A stretch of DNA of 62,357 nt from Bacillota bacterium (GCA_003242675.1 QGVE01000004.1:1-62357), one strand, 5' to 3'; numbered from the stretch's first letter, positions 15,857-23,495 are shown. Made by a program: numbers and translations. The notes: generated by a model not told the origin, from the sequence alone.

Positions 15857-16080
15857 GTAGTCGCCAGGTATCGGCGACCTGCGGTCGTGCAGGGCTGGCT
15901 GTAGCGGTGCGGTCGGCCCGAGCGACCACCCCACCCGGTCGGAGTGGTGACCCGGCCGGGGCTGGACCGGGGAGGGTGGCAGCCCGCGTCCAGCGGGGGT
16001 TCCGTCCGACGGGGGTGTGGTGGCCCCCCGTCGCACACGCAGGGGGCGAGACGCAGGTCTCGCCCCCTGCGCCCTTTTCT
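15857..16080 (+). ncRNA. Unidentified structured RNA or leader RNA, about 220 nt
   Basis: Between an extended -10 promoter and a perfect terminator lies about 220 nt with no plausible reading frame but many local stems. These are GTCGCC-N7-GGCGAC (15860-15878), CTGC-N6-GCAG, GGTCG-GCCCGAG-CGACC, GGGCTG...CAGCCC, CTGGAC...GTCCAG, CCCGC-gtcca-GCGGG and CGACGGGGG-N8-CCCCCCGTCG. Several are mutually exclusive, as in regulatory RNAs. AGGGTGGCA near 15973 resembles the start of the T-box motif, but the expected CCGCG follows only after an inserted GC, and the region before it is short for a standard T-box. It lies before an amino acid transporter that has its own promoter. It may be an independent small RNA (6S-like size) or an attenuator. 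I cannot name it. Confidence 0.5.
16039..16079 (+). terminator. Intrinsic terminator ending the structured RNA
   Basis: A perfect 14-bp stem, GCAGGGGGCGAGAC / GTCTCGCCCCCTGC with loop GCAG, is followed by gcccTTTTct. It is one of the clearest terminators in the window and lies 45 bp before the next promoter. Confidence 0.85.
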
Positions 16081-16124
16081 GCGCATCCAGCCAATTCGGA
16101 AGTGTGCGTGATCCGCCCGGGGTC

Positions 16125-16153
16125 TTGCATATTTATGCGTAGGGGTGTATAGT
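16125..16153 (+). promoter_or_regulatory. Promoter of the amino acid ABC transporter, with ARG-box-like dyad
   Basis: TTGCAT (16125-16130), a 17-bp spacer and TATAGT (16148-16153) form a good sigma-A promoter. Overlapping the -35, TGCAT-attt-ATGCg (16126-16139) resembles the ArgR operator (TGAAT-N4-ATTCA type). This would fit an arginine-type transporter; the operator identity is inference. Confidence 0.6.
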
Positions 16154-16198
16154 CTCACTCGATGCCGTTGAGGATTAGCCAATAAGGAGTAGATGATA

Positions 16199-17068
16199 AT
16201 GAAAAAGATCCGCACCCTGACCCTGGCCATCGCCCTCAGCCTGGCCCTGGCCGCCTGCGGCGGGGCGCAGTCCGGCGGCACGCCGTCCGGCGGCCCGGAG
16301 CCGGGCGCCCCTGCGCAGAGCGGGCAGCAGGCCGAGGCCCCGCAGAGCCGGCTGGAGCAGATCCGGCAGAGCGGCAAGATCGTCGTGGCCACCAGCGCCG
16401 ACTACCCGCCGTTTGAGTATCACGCGATCATCGACGGGGAGGATAAGATCGTCGGCTGGGAGATGGAGCTGGCCCAGGCCATCGCCGACCAGCTCGGGGT
16501 CGGGCTGGAGATCAAGGAGGGCGTGTTCGACACGCTGCTGCTCGATCTGGCCGCGGGCAAGGCGGACATGGTGATCTCGGCCATGACCATCACGCCCGAG
16601 CGGCTGGAGTCGGTGGACTTCTCCGATCCCTACTGGATGACGGCCCAGTCGGTGCTGGTCCCCAAGGCCAGCGAGGGCGCCATCCAGAAGGCGGAGGACC
16701 TGGCGGGGAAGACCATCGGCGTCCAGCTGGGCACCACCGGCGAGGCCGCGGCCAAGGAGACCGCGGGCGCCGAGGTCCGGTCCTATGAGCTCTTCGAGGC
16801 CGCCGTCCTGGATCTGGTGGCCGGCCGCGTGGACGCCGTCGTGGGCGACTACGCTGTGGTGAAGCAGTACGCCGCCACCCGGCCGGAGCTCACGGTCGCG
16901 TTCGAGCTCACCAAGGAAGAGAATGCCGTGGCCTTCCGCAAGGGCGACGACGAGCTGCGGGAGGCCGTCAACCAGATCCTCGCCCAGCTGAAGGCGGACG
17001 GCACCATTGACAAGCTGATTGAGAAGTACGAGGTGGCGCCGCCGCCCGAGGCCAAGCCCGGGGAGTAG
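16199..17068 (+). CDS. Polar amino acid ABC transporter substrate-binding lipoprotein
   Basis: This protein of about 289 residues has an N-terminal signal with lipobox ALAAC (Cys about 18) and a Gly/Pro/Ser-rich linker. The SBP_bac_3 domain starts at about residue 50 (KIVVATSADYPPFEY). The hallmark segments MELAQAIADQLG, DLAAGKADMVISAMTITPER and VDFSDPYW are present. The second ATG (16199) is chosen because AAGGAG is nine bases away. It delivers a polar amino acid (arginine, lysine, glutamine or cystine type) to the next two gene products. The ARG-box-like dyad and the ArtP/YqiX-like look make a basic amino acid the best guess. A strong hairpin separates it from the permease gene. Confidence 0.88.
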   Translation: MKKIRTLTLAIALSLALAACGGAQSGGTPSGGPEPGAPAQSGQQAEAPQSRLEQIRQSGKIVVATSADYPPFEYHAIIDGEDKIVGWEMELAQAIADQLGVGLEIKEGVFDTLLLDLAAGKADMVISAMTITPERLESVDFSDPYWMTAQSVLVPKASEGAIQKAEDLAGKTIGVQLGTTGEAAAKETAGAEVRSYELFEAAVLDLVAGRVDAVVGDYAVVKQYAATRPELTVAFELTKEENAVAFRKGDDELREAVNQILAQLKADGTIDKLIEKYEVAPPPEAKPGE

Positions 17069-17090
17069 GGACCTTCCCCGGCAGATCGAC

Positions 17091-17134
17091 GGGGCCCCCA
17101 GGCCGCCAGGGGAACGGCGGTCTGGGGGCCCTTT
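17091..17134 (+). terminator. Attenuator-type hairpin between binding protein and permease genes
   Basis: GGGCCCCCAG-GCCGCC pairs with GGCGG-tCTGGGGGCCC and is followed by TTT. It probably terminates part of the transcripts, so that the binding protein is made in excess over the membrane components, as is common in ABC importer operons. Confidence 0.6.
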
Positions 17135-17149
17135 GAAAGGAGAACCGCG

Positions 17150-17827
17150 ATGCGCTGGGATGCCATACCCGTGTTTGTGCCGCTCATCTTCGAGGGGGTC
17201 AAGATCACCCTCCAGATCTCGGCCCTCGGCGTCCTCTTCGGCACCCTGATCGGCCTCCTCGTCGGCCTGGTGCGCAGCCAGAAAACGCGGAACCTGGCCC
17301 AGCGGGCGCTCTACGGCCTCGCCACGCTCTACGTGGAGGCCGTGCGCGGGACGCCGTTCCTGGTGCAGCTTTACCTGATGTACTACGTGCCCTACTTCCT
17401 CCTCGCGATCGACCTCCCCGCCCTGACCGCCGGCATCATCGCCATCTCGCTGAACAGCGGCGCGTACGTGGCGGAGATCTTCCGCGGGGCCATCCAGTCC
17501 GTCGACCGGGGCCAGATGGAGGCCGGCCGGTCCCTGGGGCTTACCTTCGCGCAGACGATGCGCCACATCATCCTGCCCCAGGCCTTCCGGCGCGCCCTGC
17601 CGCCGCTGGCCAACGAGTTCGCGTCCTTGATCAAGGAGTCGTCGGTCGTCTCGGTCCTGGGCGTCGCCGACATCATGTTCAAGGCGAAGACGGTGGGCGC
17701 CGCGCACTTCGCGGTCGTTCCGGCGCTGGTGGTGGCGGCCGTGTACTACTTCCTGCTCACCGGGATCACCTCGCAGCTGGTCCGGCTGCTGGAGAGGAGG
17801 CTGGGCAAGAGTGATTCGCATTCGTAA
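17150..17827 (+). CDS. Polar amino acid ABC transporter permease
   Basis: This 225-residue membrane protein of the HisMQ type has about five helices. The family segments [17 protein letters not shown] and [19 protein letters not shown] and the EAA loop [22 protein letters not shown] are clear. Start is the ATG at 17150 behind AAAGGAG. It presumably works as a homodimer, since only one permease gene is present. Its end overlaps the ATPase gene by 17 nt. Confidence 0.9.
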   Translation: MRWDAIPVFVPLIFEGVKITLQISALGVLFGTLIGLLVGLVRSQKTRNLAQRALYGLATLYVEAVRGTPFLVQLYLMYYVPYFLLAIDLPALTAGIIAISLNSGAYVAEIFRGAIQSVDRGQMEAGRSLGLTFAQTMRHIILPQAFRRALPPLANEFASLIKESSVVSVLGVADIMFKAKTVGAAHFAVVPALVVAAVYYFLLTGITSQLVRLLERRLGKSDSHS

Positions 17828-18533
17828 CCTGCGCAAGTCCTTCGGCAAGCTGGAGGTGCTGCGGGGCATCGACCTGGACGTGGCGAAGGGCGAGGTGGTC
17901 GCGCTCATCGGCCCCTCCGGATCCGGCAAGTCGACGCTGCTGCGCTGCGTGAACCTGCTGGAGCAGCCCACCGCCGGTTCCATTGCAATAGATGGGCAGG
18001 AGATCACGGCGCCCGGCTTCGACGTCAACCGGCTCCGGCAGCGGGTGGGCATGGTCTTTCAGCACTTCAACCTGTTCCCGCACATGACGGTGCTGCGGAA
18101 CGTGACGCTGGCGCCGGTGCTGACCGGCCGTCTGTCGCCGAAGGAGGCCGAGGAGCGGGCCCTGGAGCTGCTGACCCAGGTGGGGCTCCGGGACAAGGCC
18201 CACGCCTACCCGGACAGCCTCTCGGGCGGGCAGAAGCAGCGGGTGGCCATCGCCCGGGCGCTGGCCATGAACCCCGAGGTCATGCTCTTCGACGAGCCGA
18301 CCTCCGCCCTGGACCCGGAGATGGTCAAGGAGGTGCTGGAGGTGATGAAGCGGCTGGCCCTCGGCGGCATGACGATGCTGGTGGTGACCCACGAGATGGG
18401 CTTCGCCCGGGAGGTCTGCGACCGGGTCATCTTCATGGACGAGGGCCAGATCGTGGAGCAGGGCGAGCCGAAGCAGCTCTTCAGCAGCCCGCAGCACCCC
18501 CGCACGAAGGCGTTCCTGAACGCGATCCTGTAG
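17811..18533 (+). CDS. Polar amino acid ABC transporter ATP-binding protein
   Basis: This 240-residue ABC ATPase of the GlnQ/ArtP type shows Walker [10 protein letters not shown] (about 34-42), Q-loop [15 protein letters not shown], signature LSGGQKQR, Walker [17 protein letters not shown] and H-loop THEMGFA. The C-terminus ends shortly after the catalytic domain, as usual. The GTG at 17811 lies inside the permease gene, implying coupled translation. A clear bidirectional terminator follows. Confidence 0.92.
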   Translation: MIRIRNLRKSFGKLEVLRGIDLDVAKGEVVALIGPSGSGKSTLLRCVNLLEQPTAGSIAIDGQEITAPGFDVNRLRQRVGMVFQHFNLFPHMTVLRNVTLAPVLTGRLSPKEAEERALELLTQVGLRDKAHAYPDSLSGGQKQRVAIARALAMNPEVMLFDEPTSALDPEMVKEVLEVMKRLALGGMTMLVVTHEMGFAREVCDRVIFMDEGQIVEQGEPKQLFSSPQHPRTKAFLNAIL

Positions 18534-18601
18534 TCGGTCCGCCCGGGCCTGCCGGCACCGCGCCCGTGCCTCCCGCGTCCGGTGCAGCGTAGGACGCGGT
18601 A

Positions 18602-18636
18602 ATGCACCCCCGACCGCATGGCCGGGGGTGCATTTT
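18602..18636. terminator. Bidirectional terminator after the amino acid transporter
   Basis: TGCACCCCCG-N8-CGGGGGTGCA followed by TTTT on the plus strand. It also stands downstream of the convergent cupredoxin gene. Confidence 0.8.
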
Positions 18637-18685
18637 CGCGTTTTCCCGTCCAGGAGCTGAGGTTGTGCGCGGGGCGAAGATGGGG

Positions 18686-19078
18686 CTACTCGACCACCGT
18701 GATCTTTCCCACCATGCCTGCGGTGAAGTGCCCGGCCTGGCTGCAGAGGATGGGGTACTCGCCGGGCTCGTCGATGGTCAGCGTCCACGACTCGCCAGGC
18801 CTGATGGGTCCCGATTCGAACGCGGGCGTGGTCTTGTGGAGGTCCCGGACCGTGGACTGCACCACGTCGTGGACCATCATGTCCTCGTTCACGAAGGTGA
18901 TCCGGGTCCCGGCCTTCACCGTGATCTCCGCCGGGCTGTACTTCATGGCCTTCATGGTTACGGTGACCTCGCCCTCGGCGGCCTCGCCCGGCGACGGTGC
19001 ACGGGCTCCGCCGCAGCCGGGGAGCGCGGCGCTCAGGGCGAGCAGCAGCAGCAGTGCAGTGATGCGCCTCAGGCGCAT
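18686..19078 (-). CDS. Cupredoxin-family lipoprotein
   Basis: This 130-residue protein has a lipoprotein signal with lipobox LPGC (Cys about 22), then a single cupredoxin domain. Type 1 copper ligands are all visible: His in MVHDVV, then CSQAGHFTAGM, which supplies Cys, His and Met at the usual C-x4-H-x4-M spacing. It should bind copper and act as an electron carrier or copper-handling protein on the outer face of the membrane. The ATG at 19078 follows GAGGAGGTG. It is divergent from the Fur-box operon and about 5 kb from a copper P-ATPase with a cupredoxin-like tail. Confidence 0.88.
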   Translation of the reverse strand: MRLRRITALLLLLALSAALPGCGGARAPSPGEAAEGEVTVTMKAMKYSPAEITVKAGTRITFVNEDMMVHDVVQSTVRDLHKTTPAFESGPIRPGESWTLTIDEPGEYPILCSQAGHFTAGMVGKITVVE

Positions 19079-19164
19079 GGACCGGTCACCTCCTCGCTTC
19101 CACTGTAGCCGCTCTCGGCGGGGCGGGGTGTGACCGAGATCACTTTTCCAGCCGGAGGGCGGCG

Positions 19165-19185
19165 TGATAATGAGAATGACTCTCA
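19165..19185. promoter_or_regulatory. Fur-type operator upstream of the desulfurase operon
   Basis: The 21 bp agree at about 17 positions with the classical Fur box, and the core TGAGAAT-g-ACTCTCA is a near-perfect 7-1-7 dyad. A GATAAT hexamer inside the box can serve as the -10, so a bound Fur-family repressor (Fur, Zur or PerR) would block transcription of the desulfurase operon. Confidence 0.65.
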
Positions 19186-19211
19186 ATCGCGTCAAACAAG
19201 GGGGTGTCCCC

Positions 19212-20351
19212 TTGATCTACCTGGACAACGCCGCAACGAGCCACCCGAAGCCCGAGGCGGTCTACCGCGCGGTGGACGCGGCCCTGCGGGCCGGCGGGAG
19301 CCCGGGCCGGGGTGGGCACTCGCTGGCCCTGGCCGCGGGGCGGCAGGTGCTGCGCGCCCGGGAGGCGGCAGCCAAGCTGTTCGGCCTCTCGGACCCGGCC
19401 CGGGTGATCTTCACCGCCAGCGCGACCGACTCCCTGAACCTGGCCCTGAAGGGCCTGCTGAAGCCCGGGGACCACGTGATCACCACGCGGGCCGAGCACA
19501 ACGCCCTGAGGCGCCCGCTGGCGGCGCTGGAGGCCTGGGGCATTTCGGTCACCTGGCTGCCCGTGAGCGACAGGGGGCTGCTCGACCCGGCGCAGGTCAG
19601 GACGGCGCTCCGCCCGAGCACCCGGCTCATCGCCACGCACCACGGCTCCAACGTGTCCGGCGCGCTGCAGCCCATCGCGGAGCTGGGCGAGATCGCACGC
19701 CGGGCGGGCGTCTTCTTGCTGGTGGATGCCGCCCAGACCGCAGGCGTCCATCCGACCCACATGGCGCAGATGGGCATCCACCTGCTCGCCGCTGCCGGGC
19801 ACAAGGGGCTCCTCGGGCCCCAGGGCACCGGCCTCTTGCTGGTCGACCCCGCGGTCGACCTCACGCCCATTCGGGAGGGCGGCACGGGCGCCAACTCGGC
19901 GCAGATCGCCCAACCCGCCATCTTCCCCGACGGCTTCGAGAGCGGGACCCTGAACGTCCCCGGCATCGCGGGACTCGCCGCGGGGATGGCGTTTGTCATG
20001 GAAGTCACGCCCGAGGAGATCCGCCGCCGCGAGCAGGAGCTGGCGGAGGCCCTGCTCGCCGGGCTGCGCCGCCTGCCGGGGGTGAAGGTGTACGGCCCCG
20101 AGCACGCCGGGCAGCGCACGGCTGTCGTGAGCTTCAACGTCGAGGGCCTGGACCCCGGAGAGGTGGAGGAGCGGCTCGAGGAACGGTTTGGCGTGATCGG
20201 CCGGGCGGGGCTTCACTGCAATCCCGGGGCGCACGAGGCGCTGGGGAGCCTCCCCATGGGCGGGGCCATGCGGCTCAGCCCGGGCTACTTCACCACGGCG
20301 GAAGAGATCGAACGGGCGGTAAGGGGGGTTGCGGAGCTTGCTGCACGCTGA
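19212..20351 (+). CDS. Cysteine desulfurase-like class V aminotransferase
   Basis: This protein of about 379 residues begins IYLDNAATSHPKPEAV, the standard opening of NifS/SufS-fold enzymes. The PLP lysine lies in AAAGHKGLLGPQGTG, and the catalytic cysteine in GRAGLHCNPGAHEALG (about residue 335). Its compact form and short Cys loop resemble the subfamily (TIGR01977, EF2568 type) that occurs with SelD and DUF3343 proteins, and such a gene is the last in this operon. It would take sulfur or selenium from cysteine or selenocysteine. The TTG at 19212 with AAGGGGGTG is preferred; the open frame extends into the Fur box. Assignment to the subfamily is from memory of motifs, not a search. Confidence 0.85.
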   Translation: MIYLDNAATSHPKPEAVYRAVDAALRAGGSPGRGGHSLALAAGRQVLRAREAAAKLFGLSDPARVIFTASATDSLNLALKGLLKPGDHVITTRAEHNALRRPLAALEAWGISVTWLPVSDRGLLDPAQVRTALRPSTRLIATHHGSNVSGALQPIAELGEIARRAGVFLLVDAAQTAGVHPTHMAQMGIHLLAAAGHKGLLGPQGTGLLLVDPAVDLTPIREGGTGANSAQIAQPAIFPDGFESGTLNVPGIAGLAAGMAFVMEVTPEEIRRREQELAEALLAGLRRLPGVKVYGPEHAGQRTAVVSFNVEGLDPGEVEERLEERFGVIGRAGLHCNPGAHEALGSLPMGGAMRLSPGYFTTAEEIERAVRGVAELAAR

Positions 20352-21324
20352 TCAGCCGGCGCGGACCCGGCGGATTCCCAAGGTCTTCGACAAGTACATG
20401 CTCCCGAAGGTGGCCTTCACGCTGGTGAGCGGCGCGTCCCTGGCCGGGGCCGTGCTCACCGGCCTGCGCCACGGCTGGATCGACTGGCCGCTGCTGGCCA
20501 TGCGCTGGCTCGCTTACTGGTTCCTGGCCATGCTCCTGGGTTCGGAGGTCTGGAAGATCTTCTACCTGCGCCCCTCGGTAAACGTGCGCCCGGTTCCGGC
20601 TGCGGTCGAGTACGGCGAGGCGATGATCACGCTCCACCGGCGGTGGCAGAAGGTGCTGATCCCGCTGGGGCTGGGCCTCGCCGGCGCCCAGCTTGCCCTC
20701 TACGGCCGGCAGCACCCTGACCTGCTTCCCTGGGCGCTCCTGGGCCTGGCCCTCCTGCTGGCCGCGGCGGCCGGCGTGGTGGTGGGCTGGATGCGGCCCG
20801 TCGACGCCCGCCGGCAGTGCGCTCCCGACTGGACGGCGCTGGTCGCCCTGGCCGCCGCCGTCGCCGTGATGGGCACCCTCGACGTGCGGATCCAGTCCGG
20901 CCCCGGGCTGGCCGCGGGCCTGCTCTCCGTGAACCGGACGCTTCACCTGTGGGCCTTCTCCGCCTGGCTCGGCGGCGCGCTCTGGAACATCTTTATCGCA
21001 GTGCCTGTCGGCATGGTGCGCGAGAACATGGACACCGTCATCCTCGCCAACTTCCAGCTGGAGCGGTTCCGGGTGGTCGTGCGCACGGTCTTCCCCACCA
21101 TCGTGGCTTCGGGGTTGGTGCAGGCGTGGGCGATGTTCGGCTGGCAGTGGGAGCCTTTCGTCACCACGTACTGGGGCTGGCTCGTGCTGCTCAAGCTGGG
21201 GATGATCGCCTCGCTGGTGGTCATCTTCATCACCTGCCCCATGTGGGGGGCCTGCTCCCCCATCCGGGGCGTCTGCAACCTGGACGATCTCTTCGAAGCG
21301 GAGGAGGAGAAGTATGGAGCCTAA
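20338..21324 (+). CDS. Polytopic membrane protein, CopD-like
   Basis: This protein of about 328 residues has eight predicted membrane helices. The segment LHLWAFSAWLGGALWNIF (about residue 205) resembles the HLLAAAVWLGG signature of CopD/YcnJ copper-resistance membrane proteins. His and Met residues in membrane segments could bind copper or heme. The C-terminus is unusual, CPMWGACSPIRGVCNLDD, with three cysteines in 15 residues on one face of the membrane. The TTG at 20338 overlaps the desulfurase stop and is nine bases from AAGGGGGG. The function is unknown; linkage to a sulfur-mobilising enzyme and a divergent cupredoxin suggests metal or sulfur trafficking across the membrane. Confidence 0.6.
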   Translation: MLHADQPARTRRIPKVFDKYMLPKVAFTLVSGASLAGAVLTGLRHGWIDWPLLAMRWLAYWFLAMLLGSEVWKIFYLRPSVNVRPVPAAVEYGEAMITLHRRWQKVLIPLGLGLAGAQLALYGRQHPDLLPWALLGLALLLAAAAGVVVGWMRPVDARRQCAPDWTALVALAAAVAVMGTLDVRIQSGPGLAAGLLSVNRTLHLWAFSAWLGGALWNIFIAVPVGMVRENMDTVILANFQLERFRVVVRTVFPTIVASGLVQAWAMFGWQWEPFVTTYWGWLVLLKLGMIASLVVIFITCPMWGACSPIRGVCNLDDLFEAEEEKYGA

Positions 21325-21634
21325 GATCTTCCGGTGCACCGATCCCAAGCCGGCCGGCTCGCCTGCCCTGCTCAGGGAGGAGCTCTGCCGCGATGCCAGC
21401 TACGACATCAACCTCGTGCGGGTGGACGCCGGGGTGGAGAAGCCGGAGCATCCCTTCGACGCCGGCGACAGCTTCATGCTGGTGCTGTCCGGCGAGCTTC
21501 GCCTGGTCGTCGACGGGCAGGCGTACGACCTGCACCCGGGCGACCTGGCCTGGATCCCGAAGGGCGCCGCCCGGGGCTTCACCGCCGGGCCCGGGGGCAT
21601 GACAATGGTGGCCGTCCACCTGCGGGAAGCATGA
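21314..21634 (+). CDS. Small cupin-domain protein
   Basis: This 106-residue single-domain cupin has a first cupin motif around EKPEHPFDAGDSFMLVLSGE and a second around DLHPGDLAWIPKGAARGF. Only one histidine of the usual metal triad is obvious (EH in motif 1), so metal binding may be altered. It overlaps the upstream membrane-protein gene by 11 nt and the next gene by 4 nt (ATGA), so it is a firm member of the desulfurase operon. A sensing or small-molecule-binding role is possible, but no substrate can be named. Confidence 0.8.
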   Translation: MEPKIFRCTDPKPAGSPALLREELCRDASYDINLVRVDAGVEKPEHPFDAGDSFMLVLSGELRLVVDGQAYDLHPGDLAWIPKGAARGFTAGPGGMTMVAVHLREA

Positions 21635-21849
21635 GCCGGACCTACCTGCTCTTCCACTCCACCCACGAGACGCTGAAGGCAGAGCAGCTGCTCCGGGAGG
21701 CGGGCCTCTCCTGCCGGGTGGTGCAGAAGCCCGCCGCGATCCGGGTGGACTGCGGGCTGGCCGTCCGGATCGCGGAGGCGGATCGGGAGCAGGCGCTGGG
21801 CGCGTTGGCCCGGTCGGGCGTCCGGCCCCGCGGGGTGTTTACGCTGTAA
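21631..21849 (+). CDS. DUF3343 protein, putative Se/S carrier
   Basis: This 72-residue protein (YLLFHSTHETLKAEQLL opening; LSCRVVQKPAAIRVDCGLAVRI core) has the size, fold signature and conserved Cys41 in RVDCGLAV of DUF3343 (PF11823). That family is described as a putative selenium/sulfur carrier found with SelD, YedF-like and desulfurase genes. A second Cys lies at residue 28. It starts at an ATG overlapping the cupin stop and ends the operon. Its presence beside the desulfurase is the main reason to think this operon handles persulfide or selenide. Whether it carries S or Se here is inference. Confidence 0.72.
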   Translation: MSRTYLLFHSTHETLKAEQLLREAGLSCRVVQKPAAIRVDCGLAVRIAEADREQALGALARSGVRPRGVFTL

Positions 21850-21879
21850 TCGAAGCATCCGGCTCGCGCAGGGGGTCCA

Positions 21880-22000
21880 GCGCTGGGAGGCCGCCACAGA
21901 TCCGCGGCGCTTTCTGAGCGGGTCCCCGCCCCGGCTGGAAACAGCCGGGTTGGAGACCCGGCCGCACCGACAAAAGGGCTGGTGCAATCTCAACGATGAA
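21880..22000. other. Intergenic region with tandem small hairpins, possible RNA element
   Basis: No reading frame is convincing in 21850-22155. The sequence contains three tidy stems in series: CCCGGCTG-GAAA-CAGCCGGG (GNRA loop), CGGGT-tggag-ACCCG, which competes with it, and GCACC-N11-GGTGC. A very strong terminator follows immediately. The arrangement resembles a small RNA or the 3' structured end of the upstream transcript. I could not match it to a known riboswitch. Confidence 0.35.
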
Positions 22001-22050
22001 GCCATCGAGGCGAAGAAGTCCTGCTTCTCGGCGCCTCGATGGCTTTCTTA
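22001..22050 (+). terminator. Long intrinsic terminator
   Basis: GCCATCGAGGCG pairs perfectly with CGCCTCGATGGC, extended inward by AGAAG/CTTCT, and is followed by TTTCTTATT. It closes the desulfurase operon or the structured RNA just before it. Confidence 0.85.
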
Positions 22051-22155
22051 TTGCGAAAGGCCATCCGGGTGTCTGCGAGTTTCAGACGTGACGCACCCAC
22101 CGTGCTGCGCAGGCCCGGCTTGGGGGTCCCGGCCGGAGCATGTCCGCTCACAGCC

Positions 22156-22269
22156 TTAGCAGGAAATCTGCAGCTCACGGGCCGCCCGCAGATCCCACCG
22201 GCGCACCTCCACCGGGGTGGGGGGAAAGAGCACGCAGCTCGCCAGACCCAGCAGGACCACCAGCACCAT
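22156..22269 (-). CDS. Predicted 37-residue lipoprotein or membrane peptide
   Basis: An ATG at 22269 preceded by GGAAGGAGG at nine bases opens a 37-codon frame ending TAA. It reads as a hydrophobic stretch with a lipobox-like LASC at residues 9-12, then a Pro-rich and charged tail ending in Cys. It lies 257 nt downstream of ctaA on the same strand; the gap 22270-22526 shows no other gene. The strong ribosome site and membrane-like start support a real small protein, but nothing identifies its role. It may be chance. Confidence 0.4.
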   Translation of the reverse strand: MVLVVLLGLASCVLFPPTPVEVRRWDLRAARELQISC

Positions 22270-22526
22270 GTTCCGTGCCTCCTTCCGGTTCGCTCCTTTG
22301 CCCTACGGTTTGAGCTTACCCGGAAGCGGCAGCGGCGAAATCGGCTCGGGGGGAAGTCTTGCGGCGGACGTTGGGGAAAGGGGCCCGTGCAACCCCGGTG
22401 CGGCCGTCGGGTCCGCCGCAGGAGGGCTCCGGCGTCGTCCCCGCGGCCGCGCCTCGTTCGTACGCGCGACCGCCAGGTCGTACGCAAGTACGATGACGTC
22501 CCCGTACCGGCAGGGCGGGAGGCGGC

Positions 22527-23456
22527 TCAGCCGCCCATCTGCGAAACCCGCACTGTCGCGGCCCGCTGCTTCTCCGGCAGCGTGAGGTAGCAGAGGTAGC
22601 TGAGCACGCCCCAGAATGCGCTGATCAGGCCGGTGTGAAGGAGCTGCGTCAGCAGATTGAGGTACCCCAGGGGAAACAGCGCGCCGCTGGCCACCTGCGC
22701 CAGCATCAAGACCAGCGCCCACGCCGCCCCGCGGCGCAGGTCGGGCACGCCGGCCAGGCGGCGGGCGGTCCACCAGAGGCGGAGGACCAGGACCACGGCC
22801 AGGGCGGCGCCGAGCCGGTGGGCGAAGTTGGCGCCCACGGGGCCGTACAGCGGCGGGATCAGCTCGCCGTTGCACAGCGGCCAGCCGGTGCACGCGAGGG
22901 AGGCCCCGAGGTGCCGGACGTACGCGCCCAGGTACATGACGAGATAGGTGTAAACCGCCAGGCCCCAGAGCTGCACGCGCAGGCCGGAGTCGATCTCCGG
23001 CGGGAACGCGCCGGCTGCCGGTGCGCGCGCCAGGTTCCCCAGGGCGACGGTCACCAGCAGGGCAAAGGTGAAGCAGAGCAGGGAGAAGCCGAAGTGGAGG
23101 GCCATCACCAGGTCGGGCTGGGGCCGGAGCACCGCGGCTGCGCCGAGCGCCCCCTGCAGCACGACGAAAAAGCAAGTTCCGAGGGCGAGCCGCTTCAAGC
23201 GGGTTTCGGCGGGCAGGGCCCGCACGACCCAGACCAGCACCACGACCGAGAGCAGCCCGGCCAGGGCGGAGACGACCCGGTGGCCGAATTCGATGATGGC
23301 GGCGTAGTCCCACTCGGGCATGAAGGTGCCCTTGCAGAGGGGCCACGACGCCCCGCAGCCGTCCCCGGAGTCGCTGGACGTCACCCACGCGCCCCAGAGC
23401 ACAGCCAGGAGCATCACCACCGTGTTGGCCAGCGACACCGCTCGCAGCGCCTTCAT
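22527..23456 (-). CDS. ctaA: Heme A synthase (CtaA/COX15)
   Basis: This 309-residue protein has eight predicted helices and oxidises heme O to heme A for aa3-type oxidases. Family features: WGAWVTSSDSGDGCGASWP, the extracellular Cys pair CGASWPLC (C-x6-C, as in Bacillus CtaA) and EFGHRVVS with a heme-ligand His. A second Cys pair lies in CTGWPLCNG, and further His are in NFAHRLGA and LLHTGL. The start at 23456 is chosen because GGAGGAG is eight bases before it; the frame extends ten codons upstream. No ctaB or cytochrome oxidase genes are in view. Its presence shows that the organism also has aerobic respiration. Confidence 0.92.
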   Translation of the reverse strand: MKALRAVSLANTVVMLLAVLWGAWVTSSDSGDGCGASWPLCKGTFMPEWDYAAIIEFGHRVVSALAGLLSVVVLVWVVRALPAETRLKRLALGTCFFVVLQGALGAAAVLRPQPDLVMALHFGFSLLCFTFALLVTVALGNLARAPAAGAFPPEIDSGLRVQLWGLAVYTYLVMYLGAYVRHLGASLACTGWPLCNGELIPPLYGPVGANFAHRLGAALAVVLVLRLWWTARRLAGVPDLRRGAAWALVLMLAQVASGALFPLGYLNLLTQLLHTGLISAFWGVLSYLCYLTLPEKQRAATVRVSQMGG

Positions 23457-23477
23457 CGCGCGACTCCTCCGTAAAAC

Positions 23478-23495
23478 AGTATTCATCCAAATACT
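23478..23495. promoter_or_regulatory. Perfect dyad in the ctaA/acetyltransferase divergent region
   Basis: AGTATT-catcca-AATACT is a perfect 6-bp inverted repeat located 22-39 bp upstream of ctaA. It is followed by TTGACG (23507-23512) with a TAAACT about 18 bp later that could drive the rightward gene. A repressor site for ctaA is plausible. Confidence 0.35.

Noticed and set aside
15857..16080. T-box riboswitch call for the structured RNA
   Set aside because: AGGGTGGCA is present, but CCGCG follows only after an insertion, the region before it is short for a standard stem I, and the transporter has its own promoter beyond the terminator.
22303..22526. Proline/arginine-rich minus-strand frame after ctaA
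   Set aside because: No start with a ribosome site and composition typical of an out-of-frame shadow.
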